A DNA stretch of 64,000 nt from Alopecurus myosuroides (taxonomy: Eukaryota > Streptophyta > Magnoliopsida > Poales > Poaceae), in assembly GCA_028641055.1 (NCBI GenBank), contig CM054062.1, positions 271,393,092-271,457,091 on the forward strand, written 5' to 3'. A program made the position numbers and the translations under genes. This document shows positions 11,788 to 23,374 of this stretch, piece after piece (positions within the stretch are counted from its first letter, which is position 1; each line of letters opens with the position of its first letter). Below the pieces are notes generated by a model that made no database searches, was not told the DNA's origin, and was given only the letters and a program-made list of their open reading frames with translations.

Positions 11788-12326
11788 ATGGTCTTTGTCC
11801 ACAATAACAAGGGGAAGGAGCCGAAGGCGGATGGTCTCCAAGACTCGAAGATGGAGGAGGAGATCGATAGTGGAGATGAAGGAGATGTAGAAGAAGACTC
11901 GTGCATGCGCCCACACGCTACCATCGCAAGCATTGGAGTAGTAGCAAAACCCTTCAAGTTCAAGCAAGGAGCATGGATGAGCAATGGAGGAAAGGTACCA
12001 CGTCACTTCCCAGCTCCAGGGATATCACTATCAAGTATCATAAACCCCTTCCATACCTTGATCCATGAATATCAATCTAAAAAGTACCCGAGGCAAAGTT
12101 TCCTTCTTGTTGGGATATGGATCGTTCTAACCGTGCAGATAAAGAAAGCTCTCGACCTAAGGAAGTGTAGGGAAAAATTCTTGATGGCTGGAATTCACCG
12201 GCTGACAAGCACACAATTGATCGCAATAGACAGATTATGTGTATGCTCATGTTTGAAATTGAAGATTTGAAGAAATCAGTTTATAAGATGATTGAGAAGG
12301 ACTCACCACCACCACCAAAGAATTAA
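11788..12326 (+). pseudogene. ORF2-like remnant downstream of Athila-type pol
   Basis: A methionine at 11788 starts a charged frame (MVFVHNNKGKEPK, then EEEIDSGDEGD). It breaks by frameshift after about 100 codons and resumes in another frame, ending in KDSPPPPKN and TAA at 12324-12326. The position between integrase and 3' LTR is where Athila elements carry an additional, env-like-position ORF. I see no clear signal peptide or membrane segment, so no function is assigned. Frames of 60-214 codons on the other strand here look like shadows. Confidence 0.5.
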
Positions 12327-14060
12327 TTCGTCATAGGTATTGGCATCCCCTTGGCTTGTTCCAAGCTTGGGGGAGTGCCGCGGTACCACACCTTTATCTT
12401 TCACCTTTTTACCTTTTAGTAGAGGAAATATCATACAATATGGTTTACAGTATGGAAGTATCACTCTTTAGTTGGTTATCGTTGTATCCCTTGGTTTGAG
12501 TTGCCGTTATGGAATATTAATGAGAAGTTTCATCATCTTCTACACTTTATTTTAGCTTGCATTTTCTGTTAATATGGTTGATCTTGTTAATAGTATTGGT
12601 ATCGATATTGGAGCATCAAGTTAATCTAGTTGGTTTTGGCAAACTTAGCATTGGTCAGTAGAAACAATACTTTGAGACTTAAGTAGAAAAGAGGGAGTTG
12701 CATGTAGATATATTATTCCATGATCTTTCTTTCTTGTTGGCTCATAAGCTTAATATTCTCAAGTTAAGATTGTTTGTACTTCCAAGGAAGATTCCATGAT
12801 TGGTTATATAATATATATGGTTGTTTGTTTTCCCTCAACTCTTATGCTTGCTACCCAACCTTTCTAGCAAAAAACCTGTATCAAGAGGGAATACTTCTCG
12901 TGCATCCAAACGTTGAGCCAAAAACCATGCGACTTGTGTCCACCATACCTACCTATATGTGGTATTTAACCTCCACTCTAAGTAAATTACTTGTGTGCTA
13001 CCTTTAAAACCTTCAAAATTACACCTGTTTTGTGTTCCTGTTTTAGCTCATGAGGACGAAAATAGAGAATTTTTATCTTACTCGTTGATTGGAATTTACA
13101 CACCTGGACTAGTGTCTTCATCCGCTTATCCAAATGCTACAAGAGCTGGCAGTGGGGCGCCCAGACCCAAACTTAATTACAACAAATTCTCTTCACTATT
13201 TTTTTCCTCTGTTTTATCAGTTCAAGCATGATTGTGGTAAACAAAGGAGAAGAGGGATGATTTGCTGATTTCAGTTAGCGTCCTTCAATGGGAGCCGCTC
13301 TTGTAAGGTCTAGTTGGCTTGTGACATACTATATTTTTTGTTTGCCATTCGTTGACATAGACATACACACCTCTCTAAAAATTGGACACTCCTCCATGAT
13401 ATGTGATTGTTGGCAGGCACCCGAGGATTCGGTTAGCCATGGTTTGTGTAAGAAAGGTTGGGAGGAGTGTCAAACATTTTATACCTCTGTTTAACTAAAT
13501 AAAAAGCTCTAACACATGAGTTAATCCATGCTTCCCTCTGCGATGGGACTTTCTTTTACTTTTCTGTTGAGTCCATAAACCTACTCCGTTGTATCTTAAG
13601 CAAGAATTTGAGTTGTTGTGATCCATCCATCTATATGTTGATTTACTCAATCATTTCCTTTATTTTTCCTTGTTTAGTACAAATGTTTTTATCTGAATGA
13701 ATACCACTTTGAAAGTTATCAACGATTGCAAAGAAATTTTTATGATTGAGCATGTTAAACTTTCCAATATAAGCTCTAATATAAAGACTCTGATCGAAAG
13801 ATAAGTACACTATTAATTGTTCTCTGACCAAGAACGAAGTTTTCCTTCACCAAATTTTATTTCCTTTTTGCACCTTTATCATGACTCCATTTACTTGTTT
13901 CAAGTTAAATTATATGAGAGGGAGTTACTTGCTAGAATGACTAGTGTATTGATAGTTGTGATGCTTCTTGCACATATTTTATTTATTGACACCTCACTCC
14001 ATAAACTTTTGGTCATGTTTACCCAGTTCAGTTTCGCTTGGGGACAAGCGAGGTCTATGC
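12327..14060 (+). other. Non-coding 3' region of the Athila-type element
   Basis: The 1.7 kb before the polypurine tract hold only short frames (under 90 codons, except one of 167 codons that runs into the LTR). I see no recognisable protein, RNA gene or repeat unit. Confidence 0.6.
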
Positions 14061-14070
14061 TTGGGGGAGT
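14061..14070 (+). other. Polypurine tract, Athila-type element
   Basis: TTGGGGGAG stands immediately before the LTR start at 14071, as expected for the plus-strand primer. Confidence 0.8.
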
Positions 14071-15545
14071 TGATATGTCCATTTTTCATCACTATTTTAT
14101 ATCGTTATTTCTGTTATTCATCGATATATTTCATGTTATGATACATTATTTATGTTATTTCATCTTATTTTGCATGTTTAATAATTATAGGAGAAGAAAC
14201 ATCGGGACCAGAAATCTGATGGAAAAAACACTATCGAGATACCCTATTTCAGAAGATCAGAAAAAGAAGGGGGGTATACGAGAAGTCTTGGATGTCCCGA
14301 GGAGGAAGCCAGCCAGATAGGGGCCACCACGGGCCCATACCACCGGGTGGCGCCCCCTTCTTGGTCGCGCCTGGACCACCTCTGGGCGTCCCCTTTGGCG
14401 TACTTGACCCGCAGGGAACCCTAAGCCCTAATACATCGTCGAGGAAATATTCCTCTGCTGCCTCGGGGCGGAAAAAATAGAGAGAGAAAAGCTCTCCGGC
14501 AGGGAGAAATCTACGGGGAAAATTCCTCCCCAGATAGGGGAAATCGTCGTCATCGTCACCATCATCACTCCTGGCTTCATCCAAACCATCATCATCATCA
14601 TTCTCACCACCAGCACCATCACCGTCACAGCCCACCTTCATCTCGTTGTAACAATTAGGGGTCTTTATCGTTGTTTTCCACTAGATCTCTCTCCCGGCGT
14701 GGATTACTTGTTAGTAGTTGATGCTTGTGAGATTTATCGGTGTTTGCACTTTATGACCAGATTGTTATTTACCATTATATCACCTCTGATTATGATCCAT
14801 ATGATGTCTCGTGAGTAGTTCATGTAGTTCTTGAGGACATGGGAGAAGTCATGATGTTAGTAGTGAAGTTATGTTGAAGTAATATCTATATGGTTTGATA
14901 TTTAAGTTGTGTTGTTATTCTTCTAGTGGTGTCATGTGAACGTCGACTACATGATACTTCACCTTTATAGACCTAGGAGGATGCATTGTTTATTTGGCTA
15001 CTAATTGTGGGGTTGTCGGAGTGACAGAAACCTAAACCCCAGTTAGGAAACCGATGCACGAGGGAGTGTGGGATCCCAGAGTTTAAGGTTGTGGTTAGAT
15101 TTATCTTAATTTCTTCTTGTATTTTAGGTTGCTTGCAGGGGGTTTAATCACAAGTATGTATTAGTCCTAGTTGGTCGGAGCATTAGCATAGGTTCACGCA
15201 CACAACACCTATCAAAACAATAAATATTAATCAACTATATGAAGCGAAAACACTTGACGAGATTCCCATGTGTCCTCGAGAACGTTTAGTCACCATAAGT
15301 AAAACAACCGGCTTGTCCTTTGCTCTCAAAAGGATTGGGCCACTCGCTGCAATTATTATTATTGTTATTTATTTACTGACACTTTATTAATCTTCTATAT
15401 CCAAAACCACCAAAAACCTGTTTGCTAGTGTTTACAGTGAATTCTCTATCCAACCTGCTTGTCAACACATTCTGCTCCTCGTTGGGTTCGACACTCTTAT
15501 TTATCGAAAGTACTACGATAAACCCCCTATACTTGTGAGTCATCA
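14071..15545 (+). repeat. 3' LTR of the Athila-type element
   Basis: The 1475-bp LTR runs from TGATATGTCC to the terminal CA at 15544-15545, after AAACCCCCTATACTTGTG. It has a GC-rich start, a short ATC/CAT-rich microsatellite at about 14530-14640 and an AT-rich end. No partner LTR is in the window, so the ends are set by the polypurine tract and the TG...CA rule. Confidence 0.8.
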
Positions 15546-15870
15546 CTCTCTCAAATACCCAATGCATTTGAGTTTGTACTTTAGGAGTTCAGCATAAAAT
15601 TTTAGATAACCATGATAGAGTTGCATAGAGAACTGAGACTCCAAAGCTTCCATAAGACGGAAGGGGCGATAGTGTGGATAACTATCACTCAACTCAGAAC
15701 TAAGCCTTTCCAACATGATCATATAAAATTCATACTCCTCATCACCTAATGGACAATACTCTCCATCAGGTGCCAGAACTTCAGTGTCAAGCAAATGCTC
15801 AACCCCAAGACCTCTAAGAGTAGAAGTCAGATCGTGAACCCAATCACAGAAGATCACGCTTCCTTAGTTA
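15546..15870 (-). pseudogene. Unrecognised minus-strand coding remnant, split by element B
   Basis: About 105 codons are open on the minus strand (15857 down to 15543), acidic and protein-like (GLGVEHLLDTEVLAPDGEY; SSELSDSYPHYRPFRLMEAL). On the far side of element B, an ATG at 41016 starts MDPVDNISLSDLLGLHNL and runs toward the insertion point, so the two pieces belong together with a one-base frame break near 15860. I do not recognise the family. It could be a gene fragment or a coding part of an older transposon. Confidence 0.45.
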
Positions 15871-16828
15871 AATTTTGTAACATCCCAAGTATGAAAAACC
15901 ACCCCTAGAATGTTTGATTCTTGTTTTATTAAAGTTTTGCATCATGTCATCATACTCATTTCTTGTTTGCATTTGTTTTCCTTTTGTTTGCATCCGTTTT
16001 CCTTTGTTTTCACAATTGAATTTCAAACAATATTCAAACATTTATTTCATACTTGCTCTGTTACAACTTTCCAAATAAAAGGTTCAAATTAAACTTCCAA
16101 TTGTTTCCATTTTAATCCATAAGGTTCAACTATTAAAAATGGTGGCTTTTAATCAATCACTTAATTCAAATTCAAATACTTTCTTCCAAACAGCAACCTT
16201 TTGGAATTAATGTTAATTACACAACAATAATAATCATTTGCTTCCAATTAAAACTATATGATCACCCCATTTAATTTTGGTTTGCAATAATCACTTAATC
16301 TCAAAATCATTTAAATTGGAATCAAATTTCAAACAGCACCCAATTTCAAATTATGAAAATCACCCAAAACAATTCTAATCCCTTGTTTTCATTTTTTTAA
16401 ACTAAAGGTTCAACCCATTTTTAAACCTTGTTTCAAATAATTCAATTAATAATAAAATCCATTCAAATTGAACCAATTGCAAACAACAATTATATTTTGA
16501 AATTCATGGAAAATAAAAGTGGTCAAATGGTTACTGACACAATAAATAACCAACCCAATTTTTTTTCTATAATTTTCCTACCTCAAAATTCCTTCTATTT
16601 CTTCCATTTTCCATTTCTGCAAAAAAAAAAACAGAAGGAGAAGAAAAATTAAAAAGGAAAAACGGCCAGAGGGGGGAGCCAGCGCCACGGCCCAGCCCAT
16701 CTTCTTCTTTTCCCTGGCCCGCGTACCGCTTCGCGCCCCCCCTCCTTCTTCTATCTGTACGGCCGACCATCGGGCGGTGCCACGGCGGCACAGTAACGCT
16801 CCGACGGCCGGGAGCTCCCCTAGACGCC

Positions 16829-16835
16829 TATAAAA
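16829..16835 (+). promoter_or_regulatory. TATA box in LTR of element B (5' copy)
   Basis: TATAAAA lies in GC-rich DNA at the change from AT-rich to GC-rich sequence. The same box is in the 3' LTR at 37323-37329. It probably sets the element's transcription start about 30 bp downstream. Element C sits about 700 bp downstream and would interrupt transcripts from here. Confidence 0.65.
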
Positions 16836-17369
16836 CCTACCCTAGACCCTGGGCCGTTGCCCTAGCTACCTACCCACCCTATCCCCTCGAGCACCGCCGC
16901 CGTTTACCTCTCTCCCCGCCGGTTTCCACCTCTCTGCCACCGTACCGGAGTGCCCGCTTCTGAATCTCCGATGACCACCGCCGCCTCGCAACGCCACCAT
17001 CCAACCTAGCCACGGGAATCGCACCACCGCAATTCCCTCTCCCTCGACGACACCTCCGCGAGCCCGTAGCACGCCTAGATCGCCGCCGCCGTCGTTCTGC
17101 ACCGAGCCGCGGCCACGGCTACACCGGAGGTGAGCGCCGCTGTCCCCTCCTCTCTTTCTCTCCTGCTTGCGCGAGCACCACCGCACGCACACCAGCAAGC
17201 ACCCGTACCGCAGCAGCACGGCAGCACCAGCGCACGGGCTGCTCACCGCCGGCTACCGTCGATCTCCGTCAGGTTTCAGAAGCGCGCGTTCGTCAGTTAA
17301 AATTTCAGTGGCGAAACTGAACCTTAACCTAGTTGCCTCCCCTTTACTGACAAAAACTGACGAACACCG

Positions 17370-17428
17370 CAGCGGTAGCAACGTTGCGTGCGCAAGCCCA
17401 GGGCGAGGGTTCGATCCCCCCTCGCCGC
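17370..17428 (+). other. tRNA-like stretch in LTR of element B
   Basis: CAGCGGTAG resembles the end of a tRNA A box. GGTTCGATCC, 38 bases on, matches the B box/T-loop, and GGCGAGGG...CCCTCGCC pairs around it as a T-arm-like stem. The anticodon arm and acceptor stem do not fold canonically, so it is not a working tRNA gene. The 3' LTR copy is at 37882-37938. Confidence 0.4.
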
Positions 17429-17534
17429 GAATAAACCCACCATTTTGCGCAGCGCGCTGACAGGGTGGCCCCCCTGTCAGCTGCTGTGTGGCACTGCGTC
17501 CACGCGCGCGTGCCACGCTGGCCCAGGGCCCTTT

Positions 17535-18013
17535 TGTCGTGGGATAATCACGGCAGACGTTACCGGGGGTAACTGATCTTGGGGCAAGACGACACAGGCG
17601 TTTGGGAGAGGGTTTAGCTCAGAGGAAAACATGGTGCAATTCGATCTGGTAGCCGGCAATCAAAGTCGCCGAGTCTCCGATCTTGATATAACAACTCAAC
17701 TCTGGGATTACACTAGATGCTCGATGTCAAGCGATATTGCTAGGGTTCTTAGATCTCTGCCTAAACTAGACCTGGGGGTCGGTTTATAAAGCACCCGTAC
17801 CCCCTGGCTTATTCTCCAAGGCGCATCCTGGATCCTACCCGGACACGGCGCACAAACCCTAACTTTCTTCTACCATAACCCACAATCCGGGTTACTGGGC
17901 CTACAAGCTTGGGCCTTCACAGGTTTCCTTATCCTTAGCCGGATCCTGCACAGCGTCCTTTGGGCCGGGTCACTCCTTGGAGTTTGGCCTACCGGGTTAT
18001 CATCCCCCCATCA
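17535..18013 (-). repeat. 3' LTR of element C (minus orientation)
   Basis: Starts TGTCGTGGGATAATC and ends CCCCATCA as read on the plus strand. It matches 26980-27458 with two differences. A palindromic TTTATAAA lies at 17783-17790. Confidence 0.95.
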
Positions 18014-18388
18014 GTAGTCCCCAGAATAGCCTGGGCTTCATGGATACTCCTTTGAAGCGCTCGCTATTCCCTGCAAAGATATCAAACACACGAGTATGTG
18101 GAGGCCGGGTTAAGGTGCCTCAATAGATAGCTAGGCCTTACTCCATGGTGGCCATATAGTAACCCGGCTCTTTCCCAATTACCTAACTTACTTTCCCAGG
18201 TAAAACCCCAAAATGTCAAGATTTTATACTTGATAATTGACCTGATATCACGGGATGGATCTCTTTCTTCTTTTCGTTCAGATCCCCTGCTCAACATTTA
18301 AAGCGCATCTCGCCAAAACTCAAATAAATAGCCGTTTACTTCCGCAACTCCCGGCTCCCGCTCGCTGAACCGGGCTTATCCACTCGCG
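18014..18388 (+). other. Non-coding spacer before the antisense gene of element C
   Basis: Between the LTR and the TATA box I see no coding frame. In element orientation this stretch should include the polypurine tract next to the LTR (plus-strand bases just after 18013), but no long tract is obvious. It probably carries upstream promoter DNA of the antisense gene. Confidence 0.5.
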
Positions 18389-18399
18389 CTATAAATAGG
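18389..18399 (+). promoter_or_regulatory. TATA box of the antisense gene in element C
   Basis: CTATAAATAGG is a near-ideal plant TATA box. It lies on the plus strand, opposite to gag, about 30 bp before a pyrimidine-rich stretch suited to a transcription start (about 18425). The coding region begins 800 bp downstream after a probable 5' UTR intron. Confidence 0.7.
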
Positions 18400-18665
18400 C
18401 TCCTTGGGGGTAACCCGAACCCTAACGGCTCATTTCCCCCCACTCTGCTTCCTTTCTCCCTCCGAGCTCATCCTCACTGAGCGCCACCACGGAAATCCCG
18501 CGCACATCACTGGAGTCCATCGGCCGGAGGCTGCGCTCCGCCACAGCTCGCCCCGCGCCGCCGCCAAAATCCACCGGCAAATCTCCATCCGGCCCGTCAG
18601 GAACCGCGAAGGGACACCAGGCTTGCGCCATCTGCCTCCGCAAGGCTTCACTCGGATCTCCTCCG

Positions 18666-19184
18666 GTAAGCCTCTTGCGCCCATTAATTTGCCCTTGCAA
18701 TTTTTGATTTCACCTCAAATTAGATCCAAATCAGCCCACCAAGGATTTCTTGGCAATGCCGAATTAGGCTACTAATAGTCTTTCTAGCTCGCCCAATAGA
18801 TAAGATGTATACTCCAATCCACTCTCCTACTACCCGCAATTATTATTTTCGCCACAAACCTGAAGATGGAATTTCCAATCTGGGCTCAAACTACTCGAAG
18901 TTTCCGCCTTTGCCTCAATCACCCGGCTGGACCTCCCCTTTCCAGTTCCTTTTATTCGCGCTAAGTGCCTATGCAGCCATCCATCGTCCTCAAAAGCTCC
19001 TTCAACGCTTAGACCCCATAATTTTCGCCATAACACTTGACACCCGGATAATTCGAACTTTACTCTGCGAGCTAACACCCGGATTACACGCAATTTTCGT
19101 GTCTCAATATTACCCTGCCGATACTCGGCCGGCTCACAGCTTTCGTGTCTTAGTCCTCTTATCCTTTTACCTTGTACTTTGCAG
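18666..19184 (+). other. Probable 5' UTR intron of the antisense gene
   Basis: GTAAGC follows an exon end at 18665, and TTTGCAG ends the intron at 19184, ten bases before the ATG at 19194. The stretch between is T-rich. Splice sites are read by eye, not confirmed by transcripts. Confidence 0.6.
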
Positions 19185-19193
19185 GTCAACCAT

Positions 19194-22100
19194 ATGGCTC
19201 CCAAAAAGCAGGGGAAAACCCCAACCAAAACTAAAGCCACCAACTCCATATCCGCCAACTGGGCGCGGTCTACGGTCACCAAGGCCAAGTTGGAGGAACT
19301 GGTGGAGCTGGGAGTTCTTCCTCCTCAAGAGGATATCCAATGGAGGGTGCCGGGCAAGGAGACCCGGCCCACCCCGACAAAAGGCGAGGTAATTTGTTTC
19401 GTGGAACATGTGACCCGGGGCTTCCGCCCACCGGGTCACCTTTTTTTCCGTGATGTTCTAAGCCATTACGGCCTTCGCGTTTTTGACATCGGGCCTAATT
19501 CTGTATTAAACATCTCCCACTTCATCGTCCTTTCCGAATCATACTTGTGCACTTCGCCAAGTCTAGCTCTTTTCATTGAGCTTTTTCAGTGCAAACCGTG
19601 CCGCGAGAGCGGTGACGGGGCGCTTCTTGCTTGCGGCGGGGTTTCCATCCAGCGCCGCAAGAATTCTTTGATGCCACCCCTCACCCTTAACTCCCATGTC
19701 AAGCACTGGCAGCTCTCATACTTTTACTGCCAAGACACCTCCGAGAAATTTAGTGCCTTCGCCTCTGACTCGAACAGGGAGGCAATTCAACCTCTACTAG
19801 CCAAAATCAACACTCTCACGGCCCAAGGCCTCATCGGGCTCAACCTGGTGAAGACTTGGGTCGACTTCCGGATTCAACCCAATTCCATCTGCACAAAGTT
19901 GATGTGCGAGTATTCGGGGCAATCTACAGACCCGCTCCGGTACTCTGACAACATCTTCGCAGCTGGCGACACTCACAAAACCATCAAGGGTTTTCTGACA
20001 GAAAAGCTTGAGGTAATCCGGAACATATCCGGATTGGAGCCCTTCACACTCGAGAACCCAGCCCCCAAGGTGAAAGCCCGACTTTGATGCCTTTACCTTT
20101 GCTCTTTCCACTCGATACAGTTGATAACCCTTGTACTGACACTTTTCAGGCTGATGATGATTTTTGGAAAACCAACACCTCTCCTAGCTCCGAAAGTCCA
20201 GAGGAGCAAGAAGCTGTTAACTCGGACGAAGGTACTCTCTGGATTTTATTTGGTTCCTTTAAGCTCTCCATAACCCCTTCATTTCCAACTATAACTTTGA
20301 TGATATCCAGAACGAGATGATGACGAGGAAGAAAACTCCGACGGCAAAGTAGAATCCGCCAGCGACGAGGAGGAACTGGAGCCGACAATCAAAGTCGGAT
20401 CAAAAAGAAAAACTCAAGAGGCCACCTCCAAGGTTTCATATCTCCTCCTCGCATTCAATTCGTATTACTTTAATGATATACATGAGCTACCTTGACGTTA
20501 TTCCACTGGCCATGCTTGAAGGAGTCGCCCATGACCAAGCGCAGGTCAACTCGAAATCACCCGGGTGATGATGCCCTTAACCCGGGTATTTCAACGACCC
20601 CGACTCGGCGGGCTGGTACTTACCCTATCTTTTCTCGGTCGAAACATTCTCCTTGAACCATTCCCACATGACGTCTGACTTGACAATTTCCAGCCTCTCC
20701 CGAGTCCAGCAACGGATTTCCTTGTGACTTTGCGGTGAACACCGGGTAAAATCCCCTTCCTGATGCTCCACCACATTTCATCACCCTTTCCTGACTGTGT
20801 ATTTAGCTGCTCACTGACAACATCTATAGGGCCACGGTCGTTATCAGCGACCAAGAGGATATGGAGACCGAGGGCCCGGGTAAGGGGAGCCCGACTGATA
20901 AGACTACAGCTGCGTCTAGCGGCGAAAAACAAGCGTCGCCGACAAACCCGGACACACAAGAAGCCGAGTATCCGATTGCTTCCCATGCAAGCAAGAAGAA
21001 CAAAGCCACAATCTTGGGTGCAGAAGAAGGAGCGTCGGATTCCGACACACAAATGACCCGGGTTCCGCCTCCCACTAAGAAGAAAGCTCCTTCTCGGAAT
21101 TTCCAAGGCCCCGGGTCCTCTGATACGGGTAAAGACACTTTTGATCAATTGATGAACACTCTCCTCACTATGAAGACTTCGGAGAGCAAGATCTTGGAGC
21201 GCATGGCTGCAGAGCACCAGGTAAGGACACTTGGTATCTCATATTGCATACCTAGTCCCCAAGTTCCGAGTATGACTTGCAAAAGTTATGCTTGGTACTT
21301 TACGCCATATTCAGCTTACCATAATATCCAACTGGTACTTGCGTTCCTTGCTACTTACAGGCACAGATAACCCGGTCTGATGAAACTTTACTTAAGACCG
21401 AACAACTTCTTCTTGCCGAGGTAAAACGAAGGGAAACCCTTGAGGATGACATGAAAACTTTGAAGAAGGATGTTTCCAAATACAAGAAGAAGTGCAATGC
21501 CGCTCAGACCGCACTGAAGAAACTATCGGACCAAGTCGCCGATACTTATCAGATCTTGCTGAGTAAGTTTTTGCTGCCGATTGGCTTCATGTCTTTGCTT
21601 TATTATATCATACTCGGGATTACTGATACGTTCTTTCTTTTGTTACAACTGTAGGTGCCAACCTTGCGGCCCCAGAGGAGGATGCCATTGTCAAGGCTAG
21701 AACCCTAAAGACCGTGCTCCGGACTTTCTTTGCCGGCACAAAATTTATACTGGATGCCGTGAAGTGGCCTACGGAAGTATATCCGGGTGAAGAAAATCTC
21801 ATTCAAGCCTGCTCCACTGTGCCTGGCTGGATTGAAATCTGGAAACGCTCGTCATGCCGGATTGGAATGACCCGGGCTTTCACCATGGCCAAGGCTTTCT
21901 TTCCGAAGCTTGACCCGGCAAAGGTAATATTCGGGTTTCCCGAATTCAAGGCGGACGGTTCCAAATTTACGCCCAAGGATTTCAAGGCCATACAAGCCGC
22001 AGTGCGCCCCTCGGCTACCACTTTGGCCGATAGTTTGGATCTAAACACGATTATGAGTGCATACGACGCTGATGGCAAAGTTGTTACGGAGGAAGCACCC

Positions 22101-22322
22101 CCGCCTTTTGATATCTTGGAGAAGTGGGTTTCTAACTCGGCCAGGAAGAGGGAGGCGACTGCGAAGAGAGAGGCCGAGTTAGGATCAGGTCCGTCTGCCT
22201 CTACACCAGCCGTCCCTCCACCTGTCCGCCCTGGTGCAGTGAGTCCGGGTAAGGGTGCCGGGAAGGCTAAGCAGCAAGCCCAGGACCCAGACCCGGAAGA
22301 CCGTACTCAGGAGGCCGAATAG
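19194..22322 (+). CDS. Spliced antisense gene of element C (putative gypsy-type transposon domain protein)
   Basis: Seven exons join without a stop: 19194-20069, 20150-20231, 20311-20432, 20522-20544, 20830-21220, 21361-21562 and 21655-22322. They sum to 2364 nt, or 787 codons plus TAG. All introns are GT-AG with matching phases; the 23-nt fourth exon is the least certain but is needed for frame. The N-terminal exon (GFRPPGHLFFRDVLSHYGLR; FIVLSESYLC) resembles the plant 'putative gypsy type transposon' domain (Pfam PF04195, from memory). An acidic middle, a coiled-coil exon (about 21430-21560) and a conserved C-terminal part follow. Tat-lineage elements are known to carry additional ORFs, often antisense, between pol and the 3' LTR; their function is unknown. 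It has its own TATA box and 5' UTR intron. In contrast, pol of the same element is truncated. Confidence 0.72.
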
Positions 22323-23374
22323 GGCAGTACCATCATAATACCTTGTTTACGTGATGCTTTGTATTCAAACTATTATGCTTTTGATGGTGCGCCTGTGCAC
22401 CCCTGATACTGATGTCGTAACTTGTAACGTACTTTTAGTCCGTGATATACTTTGCAGCTTTCCTGGCCTTTTGATAACCGTATTGCATGTCTATTCTTTG
22501 AGCTTTTTCACGATACCCGACTCTCTATTTTGGCTCCCTTCGTAAGACTCGGTTTTCTGAATACCAGGCGCTTTGACAAGTGGACTTCTTTAAGTCCCCA
22601 AGACTCGGATGGTGAGGTCTTTCGAACTTCGATAGCCAAGTAGTTTGTTTCTGTTTCGAAGTCCCCAGTCCCCATGACCCAAAGTCCGAGTCATGGGGGT
22701 GTGGCCTTTCTCAGAGAACAAATTGTTTTTTACCGAGTCGCAAGCCTAAAGCCATTCCGTGTAGGTACTGAAGTTATGCTTGATAGTTGTTGAGTTTCCG
22801 GCTATTAGCCTTGTACTCTGCATAAACTTGTGGTTTAGATGACCCTTTTGACTATCTTGTACTGTAAGCCGGCTTTCGCGTGGATACCATGTTGTTACAT
22901 CCATACGAGAACAGGGTCAGGCAAGTCCCATTGGGCTTCATGGCTGATTGTAATCGTAAGCGAATGAATCATGCCACTTTAGTGCGAGTCACATCGAGCT
23001 TAAGTAAGAAAAGTCAAGAAAATTTGGCTCCTTTGTCCAGTTATAAGATTACAGCCGTACTCGTTTGCGAATAATCGGCCCTTATAACTTATAGGCATCA
23101 AGGCCGGGTCTTTTGGGTTTATAGCTGGGCTACTTGAGCAACCAGCCCCCGAGACCTATATATACTCAACGTTCTTAATGATACTGAAATATTGATGTCA
23201 CATGGATACTACTTACTTGTAATCAGGCTGTAACGAAACAGGACTTGATAACCATCTCTTTATTGATGCGAGAAAGTTTGGACCAGCAGGCCGCCTCATT
23301 AAAAACCTTCCAGTCCCCTTAGGTGCCCTGGGTAGGAAAAGAGCGCGTCTGAAACCTGCTGCCCGTTACATTGT
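22323..23374 (+). other. Spacer between the antisense gene and protease of element C
   Basis: Only frames under 65 codons are present, with no recognisable RT, RNase H or integrase on the minus strand. It probably contains the 3' UTR and poly(A) region of the antisense gene. The deletion that removed most of pol has an edge here. Confidence 0.6.

Larger units (their letters stand above)
11052..15545 (+). mobile_element. 3' part of an Athila-type Gypsy element
   Basis: The sequence opens inside an integrase C-terminal frame, passes through a long poorly coding stretch with an ORF2-like remnant, reaches a polypurine tract at 14061-14069 and ends with an LTR (14071-15545). Protein character, LTR start TGATATGTCC and LTR end GGTCATCA-like resemble Athila-clade elements of Triticeae (Sabrina/WHAM-like from memory). 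The 5' part would lie left of element A, outside the window. Confidence 0.82.
15876..17534 (+). repeat. 5' LTR of element B, first part
   Basis: It matches 36359-38046 and is broken at CCTTT (17530-17534), which is repeated at 27459-27463 after element C. Features: an AT-rich part with many TTCAAAT-like motifs, TATAAAA at 16829-16835, a GC-rich leader with a donor-like GGAG|GTGAGC near 17128, and a tRNA-like stretch at 17370-17428. The 3' LTR has an 11-bp and an 18-bp insertion relative to this copy. Confidence 0.93.

Noticed and set aside
14249..14641. 130-codon minus-strand Asp/Gly-rich frame in the Athila-type LTR
   Set aside because: Made by the ATC/CAT microsatellite read in reverse; low complexity within an LTR.
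17370..17428. A functional tRNA gene in the LTR of B
   Set aside because: Only A-box and B-box-like pieces and a T-arm are present. The acceptor stem and anticodon arm do not fold.
18805..19392. 195-codon plus-strand frame before the antisense gene of C
   Set aside because: It lies mostly in the predicted 5' UTR intron and overlaps the true first coding exon in a different frame.
20591..21217. 208-codon minus-strand frame in element C
   Set aside because: Shadow of the fifth coding exon of the antisense gene; no RT or integrase motif.
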